Shown here piece after piece: positions 35,730-48,607 of a stretch of DNA of 64,000 nt. The stretch comes from Eretmocerus hayati (Eukaryota > Arthropoda > Insecta > Hymenoptera > Aphelinidae), in the NCBI GenBank assembly GCA_029851415.1, contig CM056742.1, positions 148,743,121 through 148,807,120 on the forward strand, written 5' to 3'. Position numbers and translations under genes: made by a program. The number at the start of each line of letters is the position of its first letter. Positions within the stretch are counted from its first letter, which is position 1. Below the pieces are notes generated by a model, which was given only the letters and a program-made list of their open reading frames with translations, was not told the DNA's origin and searched no databases.

Positions 35730-38700
35730 GTATCTCACTCGATCTTTTCGCATGAAATTTTCCCCTCCACAATCATTGTATACCCAATCAAGAGAACTGA
35801 ATAGGCTGAAAGTCCAAAGTTCAAACCGCATTCGTCTCATGTAAATCTGGAAATATTCTTCGAAAAAGGATCAAAAGATTTATGTGTTTCATTTCTATGA
35901 GAAAAATTTTGTTCTCTTGAATACTTCACGTTTTGGAGTTAACAATGCAATTCTACAGTAATAATGCTTGAATCGCAAAGCTAATAAACAGACTCGGGAA
36001 AAATCTCGCTTTTGTCTACGCAGGAGTTTTGCTATAGCAAAAGTCTGAAAAAGAAAACGCGAGTATATAAAAGACCCGGTGTATATAAGTCGGCCCGGCA
36101 AGGATTTGAGACAAAGGATGAAAGGAGGTATAGAATAAACATGAAAAGATCGCTCTCAAAGAGCATTATTCCACCGGCGAGAGCAGAAACAGAGTCGGTC
36201 TCGACTTGACTCTTCATTAGAGGATAACAAAAACCATATTTCTGCGCGATTTCCGCGAAAAACATCCATTTATCCTTTGACTCTCCGGGATCATGATGAA
36301 TCTGTCTCTATTAGCCCAGAGACGTATCGATGTATACCCAAGGCTATCAGTTTCTCTTTCACGTACCCGATAAAACACCAGAGGAATCCAATTCGTTGAT
36401 TCTGAAGACAATACCTCTAAGCGTGCAACTGACGTTCATTGCTGCTGCGGGCAAAAAGTTTTCAACACATTTCCCGTTAATATCTCTCGCTTTCCACGCA
36501 GGCCGTGGTCGGTACTGGGTAAAATCTCTAGCAAAATTTATTGCTCAGCTCTGCAGAATGCACATGTGCAGTACCAGTACCGGCTGCTGCGGCCAAAATT
36601 CAAACCAACCTATATTCTAGCACAGTTGCAATATGTATGCATGGATATATACCGCATCTCATTGTGCAGATTTCAGAATAACGTGCGCTCACATTTGTAA
36701 AAAACTGCAAGGTATATGATCCGAGCTGTGTGCAGTATTATATTATAGCCGTATCGATTTTGGTATGTAGAATGCGAGGAATGTCGCGCGTATATTTGGG
36801 CTCTCATTATGATGTAGGAATCGGGGAATTTCCTACATCGCTGCCACTCGCGCACGTGAGTCGCCTAATTCTTACTTTCATCAATTTATGAAGCATACAT
36901 ACTGGTATGAATATATAGCTGTACTCGCGCGCGTATACGCAAAACTCTGTCTCATAAAACGGTTTTACAACCTCGTCTCGTGCGTAAGTATGATCGAAAT
37001 CAGAGAGAAAAAGATCCGAGTGATGAGCGAAATTTGACGAGGTGACGCTCACCTTTTGCCAATAACCGTGACGTGTCGATAATATAGGTGATATCGCGTG
37101 CCGCATCTCATCAATCCCAACCATGACCATCGCTTCACGCGAATCAAGTTTTAAAATAGTACACGCGTCAAAAAAAAAAAAAAAAAAACGTAAACGGGTT
37201 AACCAGGTGTCGCGAAGATTTAAAATTCGCGCTAAGGAATTTGCGGGATCCCCCATATTTTCAGACGCACTCAGTCATTCCGTTGCTCGAGAATTTCAGA
37301 AGATTCGTGCCTGGCGTCGAAGAAATTTATCTGGCTGACTCTGCGTGGCTCGCGAGATCGGCATACAAAAGCCGGATGGCGCCAGATCGGCCCGCCACCG
37401 AGAGACGACTCCCCGTCTTCGATATATGTATGTACAACTTTTCACAAGGGACCCCTCTCAGGCCCCGGGGACATTGACGTCACTATATTCCTTTACTATG
37501 AAGAGGAGAAGTGAGTATGTACAGAGAAGGCGAGGATTTCATCGGCGCCGGGGTATGATGGACCAAAGAAGAAGAGAGGTAGATGAGACGATCGCCCAGA
37601 GAAACGTGCAAATCAAAACACATTTTCAATTCAGGAATCTCTCAGATCCCGAAAGCATAATATACATGGTATCCGTTAAGGCTGGGCTGTAAATTATAAT
37701 CGCAGCTCTGCTGCTGCTGCCAGCATTTGCGACCGCCACGTCGACAAATTGAAATCGTTTCCATGTTCATATCTTCCGCTCGCGCGAGAGTAAAGTATCA
37801 TAATAATCCTTCGCGACGCGACTCGTTGTCGCGACATCAAGCCGATTCGCGAATTCTCTTACTCTTTTAGCTTATTCCCAAAAATTCGCGCATAGATATT
37901 CGCCAGAAGAGACATTCAATATAATAGACAAACCGGTATCCTTGTTCAAGTCCAGGGCTGTCGCGTGACTCGGCAAAAAGGACATTATTTGATCAATTTG
38001 AAATTCAAATTCTTGATTTTACAGATTTCGCTGAGGTAGTGTTTTTATTTTTTTATTTTTTTTTTTTGGTCAATATTGGCGAATCGATCCACTTCGGTTG
38101 CAGAGATTTTCGTCGATGGATGATGGTGATTAGAAAGCCCTCCCCTCAGGGATGCCGATCATCTCGTGGATGAGAATTGTGTATAAGACGCTGAATTAAA
38201 TTATTGATCGTGGCTACTTCGTGATGTGGCATTTTTTAGCGCTTTCTGACCACGCTCGACATGATTTTGAGGGCTTTGCATAATGTTAATCGTAGCTCAG
38301 AGTCATTGTTGCTACCCGTTAATTTTGTGAATGTTTCCGCGATCGTTCGTATATTCGTCAAGATATAAACTCAACTGGTGGATTAAATTTGACTCAGCTG
38401 ATGCCGACACTGCTACTGGTTGCTGCTCATCTTACGCGTGAAGAGGTCGTTGTCGCGCTGAAACAAGCAACTCTTCATCCATTCTATAATCTCCACTTCT
38501 CGACGCCTCAATTTTTCAGTCCGGTGGTGTTGTTGGCGGTCGCAGTTGATGAATAATAACTACAAGAGAAAATTCTACATTATCTTACTCCCCGTAGATG
38601 GCATTTTTCGCAGCATTTCTCATCTCAGATACAACGACCCCTGATAGCGACTCGCTGTCATTCACCTCGTTCCTTGGCTTCGTCCTTCTCTGATCAGAAA

Positions 38701-40886
38701 ATTTTAAAAATTTATCACTCTCATCCTCCGAGCTCGTCCTTTAGGTCCGTCAGATGAAATTTTGAGATATTATGCGCATCTTTCAGCCCAATGGATACGC
38801 ATCCGTCTTGCTTTGCACGCCTTTCGGGTCGTGTTTCGCCACCGAAACAAAAACTTCTGTTTTTTTTTGCAAAAACAATCTTACACAGTAGCAAAGATAC
38901 ACACAAGATCCGCATGAAAAATCTTTCCAGATTTTACATCAGATTAAATTATGAAAACAAGAGCCACTCAAACTTCTACAAACTAAGCTTGGTAAGAATT
39001 TATAATTAATTTGTGCGCTTATATTCAAACGTCACGTCTCTCTAACAGATATTTCAGCAAAAATCCACAGTCTTTAGAATTCTTCCTGCCAAGATCCCTT
39101 TATCCAGAATCAGTTGCTCGATTTTATGCAGACTCTGATATTGACTAATTTTGAATCCGAGAGGAGCGAGATTCTAATGTTCTTAAATGCCGAAGTTCCG
39201 AAATACAGTAAGAAGCACCAGCATGTTGACACCACTGGCCCTCGCGCTGAAGGAACCTCCTCCGCATGAATGAAATTTTGTACAGATTGCATGACCCTTA
39301 TAATTACAAAGGAGTCGTATTGCAGCGTATGTTCTGTGTATACGAATGAGCTCGGAGACAGGAGACTGGTTCACACATTGACTGCGGGACTATCTCTGTA
39401 TAGTGGTTGATATATATAGGAGCAAATCCACGAAATGCGGTGATTCGTGCGTTACGCCCTTTGTTCACCGATTTTTCGCACCAATGGCTATATATCAACT
39501 CCGCGACAAAGCAGATACTTTTTTTTGAGATACTACAACCAAGTTGTAACGAGCTCGAGACTCAAAACTGAAATAAATCGGAATGGCGGGCCATCAAATT
39601 TGAAAAATCACGAAATTTCGCGGGTGACATGGCTTTTTTCACTCAATGTTAAGGTTGGCATTTGGATGCAGTCTAGGATATCGGTATAATTCTTGCGGGA
39701 AAATGACCCCCTAATTCGAGGCAACCACCTTGAAGCCCAATAAGATGCTTTCAACAGGACCGAAACTATCTCCTGTTGATGACTCGTGACTACTTTTTGA
39801 AAAGAAAAAAGTCGACGATGATTCTCACTCAACTCGACGCAGTCTAACCAATCATATTTCTGCGAATGACATTTGATTCTTCATCAAAAAACGAAAAAAT
39901 TTAGATGGGTCGGGTTCATGTGCATCGAATCACCTTTGATTGGCAAGCATATTACGCTTTCAGAAAAAAACATGATCGCTTCACGAAATCATGTTTTTTG
40001 AGGCGCACACGACCAAGATGGATCAAACCAATCCGGTTTTGCTTGTGATCTCTCGCTTTTATCGTATTTGCACGAGCTACTCTTCCAATCTTTCAATGGG
40101 ATTTCCGGGAATTATATTGCTGAAAGATTCTTGATGCGGTCAGATTGACTCAGGATTGCTCAAACAGCTTGGTAGTAACGTCAATATAGTTGATCTAAAT
40201 CGCTGGAACGATTGGAGAACATTTTTATATCTAACTTGTCCAAATAAAAGAAAGTCGGTCTTTTTGACATATGGCGCGCCCACTCCCGGGTTGATCTCAG
40301 TGGCTGTATCTTTGGTCAGGAGCCCCATTTGACGGAAATACTCTGGATTCTTCATATCCTAGGTGATTACAAACTGTGAAAAAATTTTGGGAATAATTGG
40401 CGATCCGGACCCCGTGACCCCCCTCCCCTTGTTAGTAGAATAAATACGTTTATTTGCGTGAATCTTCTGAGTTATTCCTAGAGACAAGAGTGTCTCTAAC
40501 AACCTTCATTTCGAGGCGTTTTTCAAGACCTTTAAAATAAGCTGGAGTCATACTTAATGAACCATTTTTGATGTCTTGGGGATAAGTGAGATGTGTGCCC
40601 AAATCAGTTTTGAGGCACTCGCAATCGATTCGACAAACGAAGATAAGCTGAATTGTAATACAAACAACAGAACCACTACATGGATAACAATCTGAGCCAC
40701 TAGGAGTAGGCTCAAGCCAGCGCTGAGCCATCACATTCAGTTCAACCTCACAAATATGGACAAATTCCTACATAAATTCATTGTTCATTACGATGTTCAT
40801 TATAATCAAAGATTGCAATAAATGGATATGTTTGATAGCTTGAACTTGAGCCAACAGAAGATGTATCAACATGTTGATGTAAGTTT
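35730..40886. other. 5.2 kb without a recognised gene
   Basis: Mostly unique DNA, GC-richer between about 36.9 and 38.7 kb. TATA-like strings occur near 36063 and 36082, an A18 run near 37170, and a 14-bp hairpin AAACATGATxxCTTCACGAAATCATGTTT-like fold near 39970. A fragment near 40315-40435 (ACTCTGGATTCTTCATA, GATCCGGACC) matches the hairpin repeat at 50620-50975. ORFs are short and overlapping. A regulatory or 5' exon role for 37-38.7 kb is possible but unsupported. Confidence 0.4.
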
Positions 40887-41814
40887 TGTATCGTCGAAAT
40901 CCGAACTCTTTGTCCGAATTCCGTAGTTCACGTTCGTAATTTTATCAAGTAAGGAAAAAGGGTATATGAAATAAAAACACAATCAATTTTGGGTGTAAAC
41001 CCGAGGCAAAAAAGACCAGGCAGAAGGCCTGACCAAAAAACCTCAAAAAATAGTAAAAGAGTTGAATTTATTTATCAGTAAAAGAAATGAGATTTTACAT
41101 ACCAGAAATTCGTTTGAATAAAGGTGTGAGTTTGTAAGTGTGTGATGGTGTGTATAAGTGAGCGTGGGTGCAGTGGATGCACCTGCTTTCCGAGATGCAA
41201 CACTTCCGTGTGCAGTCTCACGGATCACCCGTTGGTGATCGCGTTGTCGATGCACATCAATCACCCGTCGATGATTGCGGCAACGAAGTGGCGGCGAGCC
41301 GTTGACCAAATGTGCGCTGGTGGCACTGGTCCGTAAAATTCTGCCCGTGTGGCAAGAATCAGATATTGTTCGTATTGGCAGTGCACGCACGTCACGATTG
41401 CACTACGGGATTATTAGTACAATAATCCGCGTTCACGTACAGTCACGATTTTGTAGGGTAGAAATCGGCACGGCCCGACAATGGCGCGCGAGCCTGAGCG
41501 CGCGATTTCGGAGCACAAATTTTGCCGACCACGAGGCGCGTAAAATAAGTAGCCCGATAAGTGACTCCTTTCTTTCACGATGAGAGATTTTCGAAGACTG
41601 AGCAAGAGGAAGGCGCTGCGCGGAGCGCCGTGGGTGCGCGACCCTGGACATTTTTTGCCGGCAAGATTTTTACGACCTTTGGCCGCCGTTCGTTGGTTAC
41701 CGCAGCGGCGGCACCGGCGAACGGCTCGGTACACATATTATACGTTGGTTCAAATCGAGATCAAAAAGCGGGCAATTTTAAACTGACGCGGTACAACTTC
41801 CATTCCATGGAACA
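40887..41814 (-). repeat. BEL 3' LTR
   Basis: 928 bp; on the element strand it starts TGTTCCATGGAATGG and ends CGACGATACA. Its body includes ORFs that also occur in the other LTR and are not genes. Confidence 0.95.
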
Positions 41815-41823
41815 TCCTCCCCC
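41815..41823 (-). other. BEL polypurine tract
   Basis: On the element strand GGGGGAGGA lies directly before the 3' LTR, the position where plus-strand DNA synthesis is primed. Confidence 0.8.
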
Positions 41824-41923
41824 GTTGCGAGAGAATCGAGGAATGACTGCCGTTTTTTGGACGGAATGTGTTTGATGTTCGTGTGTTTACAAGTGTGCAC
41901 ATAAATACAACTGATTATGGAAT

Positions 41924-44900
41924 TCAAATCATATTCGGAAGTGGGCACAATCGAGTAACGTTGCGTTTGACAATGCCTTGAGCAGTCTTGATGGTGGCGA
42001 CTCTGATAGCGCCATCGTCTCCTGGATGAACCTCAAGAACCACTCCCAGTGGCCAACGTGCACATGGCTGATTTTTGTCAATAATGATGACAACTGAATT
42101 GACCTTGAGGTTCTCGTCACCGTTGAGCCATTTTTGGCGTTTTTGTAGTTCGCTCAAATATTCGAGATGCCATCGTTTCCAGAAGTCTTGACGAGCTTTT
42201 GTGACGAATTGCCAATTCGAGAGACGATTACCTGGAACCGAAGACAAATCATGTTGAGGGAGCATGGCGATTGGACGTCCAATCAGTAAATGTGCAGGAG
42301 TAAGTGCACTTGGATCGTTAGGATCAGTCGATAACGTGCAGAGCGGGCGGGAATTCAGGATCCCTTCAATTTGAGTTGCGAGCGTGTCGAATGTCTCGAA
42401 CGTTAAGAGCTGAGTGCCCACAACACGTTTGAAATGATGTTTGAACGATTTTACCGCAGCTTCCCAGATTCCTCCAAAATGTGGTGACAAAGGCGGATTG
42501 AAATGCCATGTGATATTCATTCCAGCGGCTTCGGAAGTGACCTTATCTCGAAACCGCTCAGATTGCAGTAGTATGAAGAGATCGCGCAGTTCTTTACTTG
42601 CGCCTACGAAATTCGAGCCATTATCAGAATATACATGGGACGGAATACCCCTACGACTGATAAAACGACTGAAAGCATCAAGAAAGGCTTGTGTTGTCAA
42701 ATCACTCACAATCTCTACATGTATTGCTTTAGACGACATGCACACGAAAATGCACCCATATACCTTGACTCGTTTGCGATTACGCTCTTTTTTCTCTTTA
42801 ATGTAAAATGGACCGAAATAATCCACACCCACGTGGTCGAAAATTGGAGATTCCGTGACACGAGACTCTGGAAGATCGGCCATCTGCGGTTGTAATGGAG
42901 TAGCTCGATGTCGAATGCAAGTGACGCAATTTCGCACAATGTTTCTAACTTGATTTTTTCCATCTAGCAACCAAAATTTATGCCTTACTGCACATAAGGT
43001 GCTCTGAATACCAGCGTGAAAATTTTTCTCATGAATTTCCCGGATAATCAGTTTCGTGACGTGATGGTATGACGGTAAAAGGATCGGATGTTTATGATAA
43101 GGTGCGATTTTTGCGTTGCGCAGTCTACCGCCAACTCTAATGAGACCATATTCATCAAGGAATAAGTTAAGAGCTGCGAGTTTGTCACTTTTCACAGGCT
43201 CCTTTTGCGACAGTCTCTCAATTTCGGCTTGAAACGAGTCTTGCTGAATCAACCGTAAAATACGTATTTCTGATTGAAGTTTTTCCTCGACAGACCAAGC
43301 TTTGTTCTTGAATTGGCTCTTCGGAAGGAATCGAAAGAAGAATGACATGACCTTGACCAATTTGGCGTATGAGGAAAATCTCGTGAATGGGTGCTTCTTA
43401 TCGGTTGTCAATAAACAAGTATTTGTTTTTTGACTAGGTGGTTTCGAGATCGTTATTTTAGCACCAACATGCCAGGCGTTTTCAGGCTGAGCAAGCCAGG
43501 CAGGTCCTTGGAACCATGTATGATTTTGGAGGAATTCGGAGGGAAGCTGACCACGTGACAGTTGGTCAGCTGGGTTTTCTTCAGTGCGGACATGCCGCCA
43601 TTCGATAGGCCCTTCGAGGGCTTGGATTTCTGAAACTCGGTTGGATTCAAATACCTTCAGTTCTTGAGGTGATTTCTTGAGCCAGTGGAGCACAACTGTG
43701 GAGTCCGTCCACATAACTGTTTTTGTGATTGTAAAAGGAAGTGAAGCTCGAGCTTCGATGTAAAGTTTAGCTAGTATATGAGCTCCACATAACTCCAGTC
43801 GCGGAATCGTAACTTCTCTGACTTGTTCCTCAGTCTGTTCCGGTCGGACGGCTGTGGGACCCTTGAGCGGTGCTACCCGAGATTTCGAACAAGCTAGTCG
43901 CGTCAATACTTTTCCGTGCGCGTCCGTGGATCGTACGTAGATACATGCACCGTATCCGACTCTAGAAGCATCACAGAACCCGTGTAACTCGATGGAAGTT
44001 GGATTGTCGAGGACCAGGCGGCGATCGATTGATAAATCTCGGATGAGTTCAAGTTGTTTCGAAAATGCGGTCCATTTCGTATGTAAATCTTGCGGCACCG
44101 ATTCGTCCCACTCGATTTTACTTCGACAACAATCCTGCATTATTGCCTTGGCTGTGAGAATTATGGGACCCAGCAATCCGAGAGGATCGAAAATCTTGGC
44201 AATATTCGAGAGAATATTACGTTTCGTGATTTTAACGTCGGTATCGATGGGATTCACGGTGTACATGAACTGATCTGATTTCGAATTCCACACGACCCCA
44301 AGCGTTTTCAAAACTGAATCTTTCTCGACGGCATGATCTAAATCGAGGATCTTTTCATCCATACTATTAAATGCCCCGGGATGATTTGAAGCCCACTGAC
44401 GCATGTTAAACCCACCGCGACGAGAAACTTCGATAACCTCATCCCGAATCTGTACGATCTCGTCTAGAGTATCGGCACCCGTCAACAGATTGTCTACGTA
44501 GAGATCGCGTTTCAGGATTTTTTCAACTCGAGGAAACTCAGCTCGCTCATCTTCAGCAAGTTGCACGACGGATCTGATAGCTAAGAAAGGAGATGGACGG
44601 CCCCCGAACATCACAACCTTGACTTCCCAGACCCGTATTTTTCCGTTGTGATACCAGAAGATGCGTTGATAACGGCGATCATCTGGATGTAAAAGAACCT
44701 GTCGGTACATCTTCTCAATATCAGCTGATAGTACAAAGACGTGACCGTGGAACCGTAAGAGTTGGTTGAAAAGCTTCGGTTGGATGGTTGGTCCGACCAT
44801 CAATGCGCCATTTAACGATAAACCCTTGTCGGTCTTGGCCGAAGCGTCAAAAACGATACGGACCTTTGTAGTACTACTTGATTCTTTGAGGACAGCGTGA

Positions 44901-45817
44901 TGTGGTATGTAATACCCGGAAGTACCTTCATCCTCGACCAGAGACATGTGACCAAGATCGATGTATTCTTGCATTACCTTGTGGTATTCTACTTTCATCA
45001 CTGGATTAGAATTTAATTTGCGTTCGAGAGCATAAAATCGTCTCAAAGTTTGATTTCGTGAAATTCCAAGATCTAGATTTTCGACTTTGAATGGAAGGCG
45101 GACCATATATTGACCGTTATCTAATCGAATCGTGTTCTTCACGAAATGAGCTTCACAGAGAGATTCTTCAGCTGATCGTGAGGAGCTCGTGTTTGCGTCC
45201 TCAATCATCCAAAACTTCTCGATCTGTTTAGCTAAATCGGTCAGGTTGCACGAAACGGGCTGATCCGGTTCAGATATTGATGGGCCTCCGGCTACAACCC
45301 ATCCAAGCTGAGTCTTTTGGAGAACCAAATCGTATGTGTTACAAGATAAACTGATTTGACCCACCGAAAACATGGATAACGTTGCTCCTGAACCGATCAG
45401 CATGTCTACTGGACGAGGAAGGTGAAATTCTGGATCTGCCAATCGAATGTTATGAGGAATTTTCAAAGTTTCGCGAGGGAAAGGCTCCCCCGGTGTGTAG
45501 TCCGTGATCTTAGGAATAGTAAGGAATGTCAGCGACTTGTTGTAATTTCCATTGACTGAGCTCAGTTGAGCAGTGATACTCGACTTGGTCGAAGTGTGCA
45601 TCGAATTGACAGTTCCGATCGGAATCGAACATGGGCGCGTTGGTAATCGAAGTTTACGCGCGAAGGATTCTGTGACGAGGTGCGTTGTCGCGCAAGTATC
45701 CAGAAGAACGCGAGCGCGGATGAATTTTCCGACCGCGTCTCGTACTCGGACTATGGCACTCATCATCAATTGTGGTCGAGGTCCGCTCGACACACTGGCT
45801 AGAACATCCCGGCCTAG
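41924..45817 (-). CDS. pol: BEL/Pao Pol polyprotein (PR-RT-RNase H-IN)
   Basis: Open from the codon after the gag stop (45817) to 41924, 1297 codons; the numbering below starts eight codons in, at 45793. Aspartic protease [11 protein letters not shown] (about 30-40). RT with [17 protein letters not shown] (about D358), [10 protein letters not shown] and [10 protein letters not shown] (432-441), where the second catalytic Asp of YVDD is Asn. RNase H with [14 protein letters not shown] and MWTDSTVV (about 604-700). Integrase with an HHCC zinc site (H910 to CVTCIRH about 956), core D in VGVDYFGP, D in YSDNGSN, E in [10 protein letters not shown], then a C-terminal DNA-binding region ending about 1289. 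It copies the element RNA and inserts the cDNA. It has no ATG near its start, so expression through the gag stop is expected. Confidence 0.95.
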   Translation of the reverse strand, partial: LGRDVLASVSSGPRPQLMMSAIVRVRDAVGKFIRARVLLDTCATTHLVTESFARKLRLPTRPCSIPIGTVNSMHTSTKSSITAQLSSVNGNYNKSLTFLTIPKITDYTPGEPFPRETLKIPHNIRLADPEFHLPRPVDMLIGSGATLSMFSVGQISLSCNTYDLVLQKTQLGWVVAGGPSISEPDQPVSCNLTDLAKQIEKFWMIEDANTSSSRSAEESLCEAHFVKNTIRLDNGQYMVRLPFKVENLDLGISRNQTLRRFYALERKLNSNPVMKVEYHKVMQEYIDLGHMSLVEDEGTSGYYIPHHAVLKESSSTTKVRIVFDASAKTDKGLSLNGALMVGPTIQPKLFNQLLRFHGHVFVLSADIEKMYRQVLLHPDDRRYQRIFWYHNGKIRVWEVKVVMFGGRPSPFLAIRSVVQLAEDERAEFPRVEKILKRDLYVDNLLTGADTLDEIVQIRDEVIEVSRRGGFNMRQWASNHPGAFNSMDEKILDLDHAVEKDSVLKTLGVVWNSKSDQFMYTVNPIDTDVKITKRNILSNIAKIFDPLGLLGPIILTAKAIMQDCCRSKIEWDESVPQDLHTKWTAFSKQLELIRDLSIDRRLVLDNPTSIELHGFCDASRVGYGACIYVRSTDAHGKVLTRLACSKSRVAPLKGPTAVRPEQTEEQVREVTIPRLELCGAHILAKLYIEARASLPFTITKTVMWTDSTVVLHWLKKSPQELKVFESNRVSEIQALEGPIEWRHVRTEENPADQLSRGQLPSEFLQNHTWFQGPAWLAQPENAWHVGAKITISKPPSQKTNTCLLTTDKKHPFTRFSSYAKLVKVMSFFFRFLPKSQFKNKAWSVEEKLQSEIRILRLIQQDSFQAEIERLSQKEPVKSDKLAALNLFLDEYGLIRVGGRLRNAKIAPYHKHPILLPSYHHVTKLIIREIHEKNFHAGIQSTLCAVRHKFWLLDGKNQVRNIVRNCVTCIRHRATPLQPQMADLPESRVTESPIFDHVGVDYFGPFYIKEKKERNRKRVKVYGCIFVCMSSKAIHVEIVSDLTTQAFLDAFSRFISRRGIPSHVYSDNGSNFVGASKELRDLFILLQSERFRDKVTSEAAGMNITWHFNPPLSPHFGGIWEAAVKSFKHHFKRVVGTQLLTFETFDTLATQIEGILNSRPLCTLSTDPNDPSALTPAHLLIGRPIAMLPQHDLSSVPGNRLSNWQFVTKARQDFWKRWHLEYLSELQKRQKWLNGDENLKVNSVVIIIDKNQPCARWPLGVVLEVHPGDDGAIRVATIKTAQGIVKRNVTRLCPLPNMI

Positions 45818-45820
45818 TCA
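45812..45820 (-). promoter_or_regulatory. Candidate stop-codon readthrough site between gag and pol
   Basis: On the element strand the nine bases are TGA CTA GGC. UGA-CUA-G is the best-known leaky stop context in animal genes and alphaviruses. The frame stays open on both sides (407 codons before, about 1297 after), so a single suppression event would give Gag-Pol. Confidence 0.7.
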
Positions 45821-47041
45821 GGTTTTTGGCTGCGGGTCTCTTTTAGTCACGTGCAGAGTAGTATGGTGGTGTTTGTTACAAATTTTACATTTTATAGAGC
45901 CGCACTCGCCCGTATGAGCATTCAAGCAATTCCGACAGAGATTCTTAGACTTGACAAATTCCCATCTTGCATTGTGGTTGAGCTTTTCGTACTCGGGACA
46001 TTTGAACAAAGGATGATCTTTATTACAGCGTGGGCAAATTCGTGGTTTTGCATTAGCCATAAGGGCCCGATTACCGTTATTGAGCTTACGTGATTTGGAT
46101 GCATATATATCCCGGGAGGCAGGACGTTTGTTACTCGAATCCTCCTTGGCTTGGCCCTTCATACCCTCGACGACATTTAGAATGTCAATATACTCTTTGA
46201 TGAACTCCGAAAATTGATCGAAACTTGGTAATGTATCGTGGGAAAGTTTTTCTTCCCATTTACGGCGCACGTCAATTGGAAGGGCTCTTTCTAAAATTCT
46301 TACGACGAGCCCACGGTCCGGTTGGACGCTCAATGCCTTCAGCATATGAAGGTGTTGGCGGGTGTCATCAATGAGTTTAGTCAAGTTTGCCGCCGTTGCG
46401 GTAGATAAAGATGGAATCCCGATTATCGCGTCAAAGTGCTTCATAACTAAAACGCGTTTCCTTTCGTACGTCTCGATGAGTAGGTTCCACGTCGAGTCGT
46501 ATGTTAGTTGGCCTCCCTCCGTGATTTTACCTGCAGCGGCTCCGATCAGGCAACTTTTGAGGTATTCAAATTTACTCGAGTCCTCTAAATTCCGTTTATG
46601 GATCAAAGCTTCGAATGTGGCCTTGAACGGTAGCCACTTATGAACATCCCCGTCGAATTTGGGAAGCTCAATCGGGGGGAGCTTGACCACGTTGACATCC
46701 TGTAGACGCGATTGATCTAATACGGTCGAGGTCCTAGCCGACGAGCTGGTCAATCCAACACGCGAACTGTTCGCGTCGATCTCACTGCTAATTTTCTCTT
46801 CGAGATCATAAAACTCGTCTTGGATCAGGATTAAGCACTCTAAATCGTCGTGACTCGAATTGATCATGGCTAATTCATCATGGAGTTCCTCGTACGCGTG
46901 GAACAATTCCCTCACACGCGTAAGCCGTGTTTTCGCGTTCGCTGTGCTGATTTTCTTTTGATCGACCTGATTACGGAGGTTCGTAATTTGTCTCTTGAGG
47001 GTGGAACGTTTCTGCGCGATAAATGCAATGCGTTCTGCCAT
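45818..47041 (-). CDS. gag: BEL/Pao Gag polyprotein
   Basis: 407 aa from the ATG at 47041 (AAC before ATGG). An N-terminal coiled coil (about 1-70) is followed by the Pao/BEL gag core (LPKFDGDVHKWLPFKATFEA). A CCHC-like knuckle CPRCNKDHPLFKC and a Cys/His cluster CRNCLNAHTGEC...CKICNKHHHTTLH come before the stop. Gag forms the particle and binds the RNA. The stop is UGA at 45820-45818, followed directly by CUA-G, and pol continues in the same frame. Confidence 0.93.
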   Translation of the reverse strand: MAERIAFIAQKRSTLKRQITNLRNQVDQKKISTANAKTRLTRVRELFHAYEELHDELAMINSSHDDLECLILIQDEFYDLEEKISSEIDANSSRVGLTSSSARTSTVLDQSRLQDVNVVKLPPIELPKFDGDVHKWLPFKATFEALIHKRNLEDSSKFEYLKSCLIGAAAGKITEGGQLTYDSTWNLLIETYERKRVLVMKHFDAIIGIPSLSTATAANLTKLIDDTRQHLHMLKALSVQPDRGLVVRILERALPIDVRRKWEEKLSHDTLPSFDQFSEFIKEYIDILNVVEGMKGQAKEDSSNKRPASRDIYASKSRKLNNGNRALMANAKPRICPRCNKDHPLFKCPEYEKLNHNARWEFVKSKNLCRNCLNAHTGECGSIKCKICNKHHHTTLHVTKRDPQPKT

Positions 47042-47681
47042 GTTAACAACGCGCGCGTATATATGCACTGCAAGACTCGAGAGTATACTCTATACTCGCG
47101 ATAGTCGCGACGAGAGAGCGAGCGCCACTATACACTGCGTGCAGTAATGTTAGTATTGACGGGCTGCTATATCTATATAGCAGACCGAAGGAGGAGGCAC
47201 CGTACTATACCTATATAGCAGACCGAAGAAAGAGGCACAAGTCAGAGCGAGAAAGAGCGAAAAAATATATTCGGAATGTACTTGCACGAGAAATAATACT
47301 GTATATTCACTGAGCTGGTCAGAACGTCACACAAAGAGAAGAGAGCGATTGACTCTCTCCCCCGCGCGGCGGATGTGGCTCGCTCTGCGCGTGGCGCGCA
47401 GCGCGTGCAAAGAACGGTTAAGCCGGTACTTTCACGTTTGTGCAAGTCAAGATTCGAATATATGTAGAAAATGGAAAAGATGGACTTATCTTGTTTTCGA
47501 TGTTAGATGAATGCAGCGCAGGCAGCAGACCCTTAGGAGTGAGGCATCCAGAATCCAGCGCTATCAGAGGCCGATGCGATGTGGCACGTGGTGGCCAATT
47601 TGCTATGTTTAGTGTAAAAAAGAGCAAACTCACACCTTATATGAGTGCCGGATTCAGATCCGGCTCGAAGGACCAATTTTA
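47042..47681 (-). other. BEL 5' leader
   Basis: 640 bp between PBS/LTR and gag. It holds a direct repeat of TATATAGCAGACCGAAGRAG-type units near 47175-47240, just upstream of gag, which may be part of a packaging signal. No ORF of note. Confidence 0.6.
47660..47675 (-). other. BEL primer binding site
   Basis: On the element strand TGGTCCTTCGAGCCGG lies 6 bases after the 5' LTR. Its complement ends in CCA, as a tRNA 3' end must. I do not name the tRNA. Confidence 0.75.
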
Positions 47682-48607
47682 TGTATCGTCGAAATCCGAA
47701 CTCTTTGTCCGAATTCCGTAGTTCACGTTCGTAATTTTATCAAGTAAGGAAAAAGGGTATATGAAATAAAAACACAATCAATTTTGGGTGTAAACCCGAG
47801 GCAAAAAAGACCAGGCAGAAGGCCTGACCAAAAAACCTCAAAAAATAGTAAAAGAGTTGAATTTATTCATCAGTAAAAGAAATGAGATTTTACATACCAG
47901 AAATTCGTTTGAATAAAGGTGAGTTTGTAAGTGTGTGATGGTGTGTATAAGTGAGCGTGGGTGCAGTGGATGCACCTGCTTTCCGAGATGCAACACTTCC
48001 GTGTGCAGTCTCACGGATCACCCGTTGGTGATCGCGTTGTCGATGCACATCAATCACCCGTCGATGATTGCGGCAACGAAGTGGCGGCGAGCCGTTGACC
48101 AAATGTGCGCTGGTGGCACTGGTCCGTAAAATTCTGCCCGTGTGGCAAGAATCAGATATTGTTCGTATTGGCAGTGCACGCACGTCACGATTGCACTACG
48201 GGATTATTAGTACAATAATCCGCGTTCACGTACAGTCACGATTTTGTAGGGTAGAAATCGGCACGGCCCGACAATGGCGCGCGAGCCTGAGCGCGCGATT
48301 TCGGAGCACAAATTTTGCCGACCACGAGGCGCGTAAAATAAGTAGCCCGATAAGTGACTCCTTTCTTTCACGATGAGAGATTTTCGAAGACTGAGCAAGA
48401 GGAAGGCGCTGCGCGGAGCGCCGTGGGTGCGCGACCCTGGACATTTTTTGCCGGCAAGATTTTTACGACCTTTGGCCGCCGTTCGTTGGTTACCGCAGCG
48501 GCGGCACCGGCGAACGGCTCGGTACACATATTATACGTTGGTTCAAATCGAGATCAAAAAGCGGGCAATTTTAAACTGACGCGGTACAACTTCCATTCCA
48601 TGGAACA
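47682..48607 (-). repeat. BEL 5' LTR
   Basis: 926 bp, nearly identical to the 3' LTR. The TG indel lies near 47922 and the C/T change near 47867. Confidence 0.95.

Larger units (their letters stand above)
40887..48607 (-). mobile_element. Full-length BEL/Pao LTR retrotransposon
   Basis: The element reads on the - strand: 5' LTR 48607-47682, PBS, leader, gag, pol, PPT, 3' LTR 41814-40887. The two LTRs (926 and 928 bp) differ, as far as I can see, by one TG dinucleotide indel and one C/T change. AGTTT flanks both sides (40882-40886 and 48608-48612), a 5-bp target duplication typical of BEL. TG...CA ends are present. All enzymatic domains are present in BEL order (PR, RT, RNase H, IN). Apart from the stop between gag and pol the frames are open, so this is a recent and possibly still active copy. 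Confidence 0.95.

Noticed and set aside
36060..36100. TATA-like strings as a promoter
   Set aside because: No gene model or transcript signal follows on either strand.
37123..37692. Basic ORFs of 71-115 codons near a poly-A run
   Set aside because: Three overlapping frames are open to similar extents, lysine runs come from the A18 tract, and no domain is visible.
41275..41875. ORFs of about 100 codons in the BEL LTR (repeated at 48068-48710)
   Set aside because: Both LTRs carry the same frames because they are duplicates; opposite-strand frames overlap and no known domain is present.
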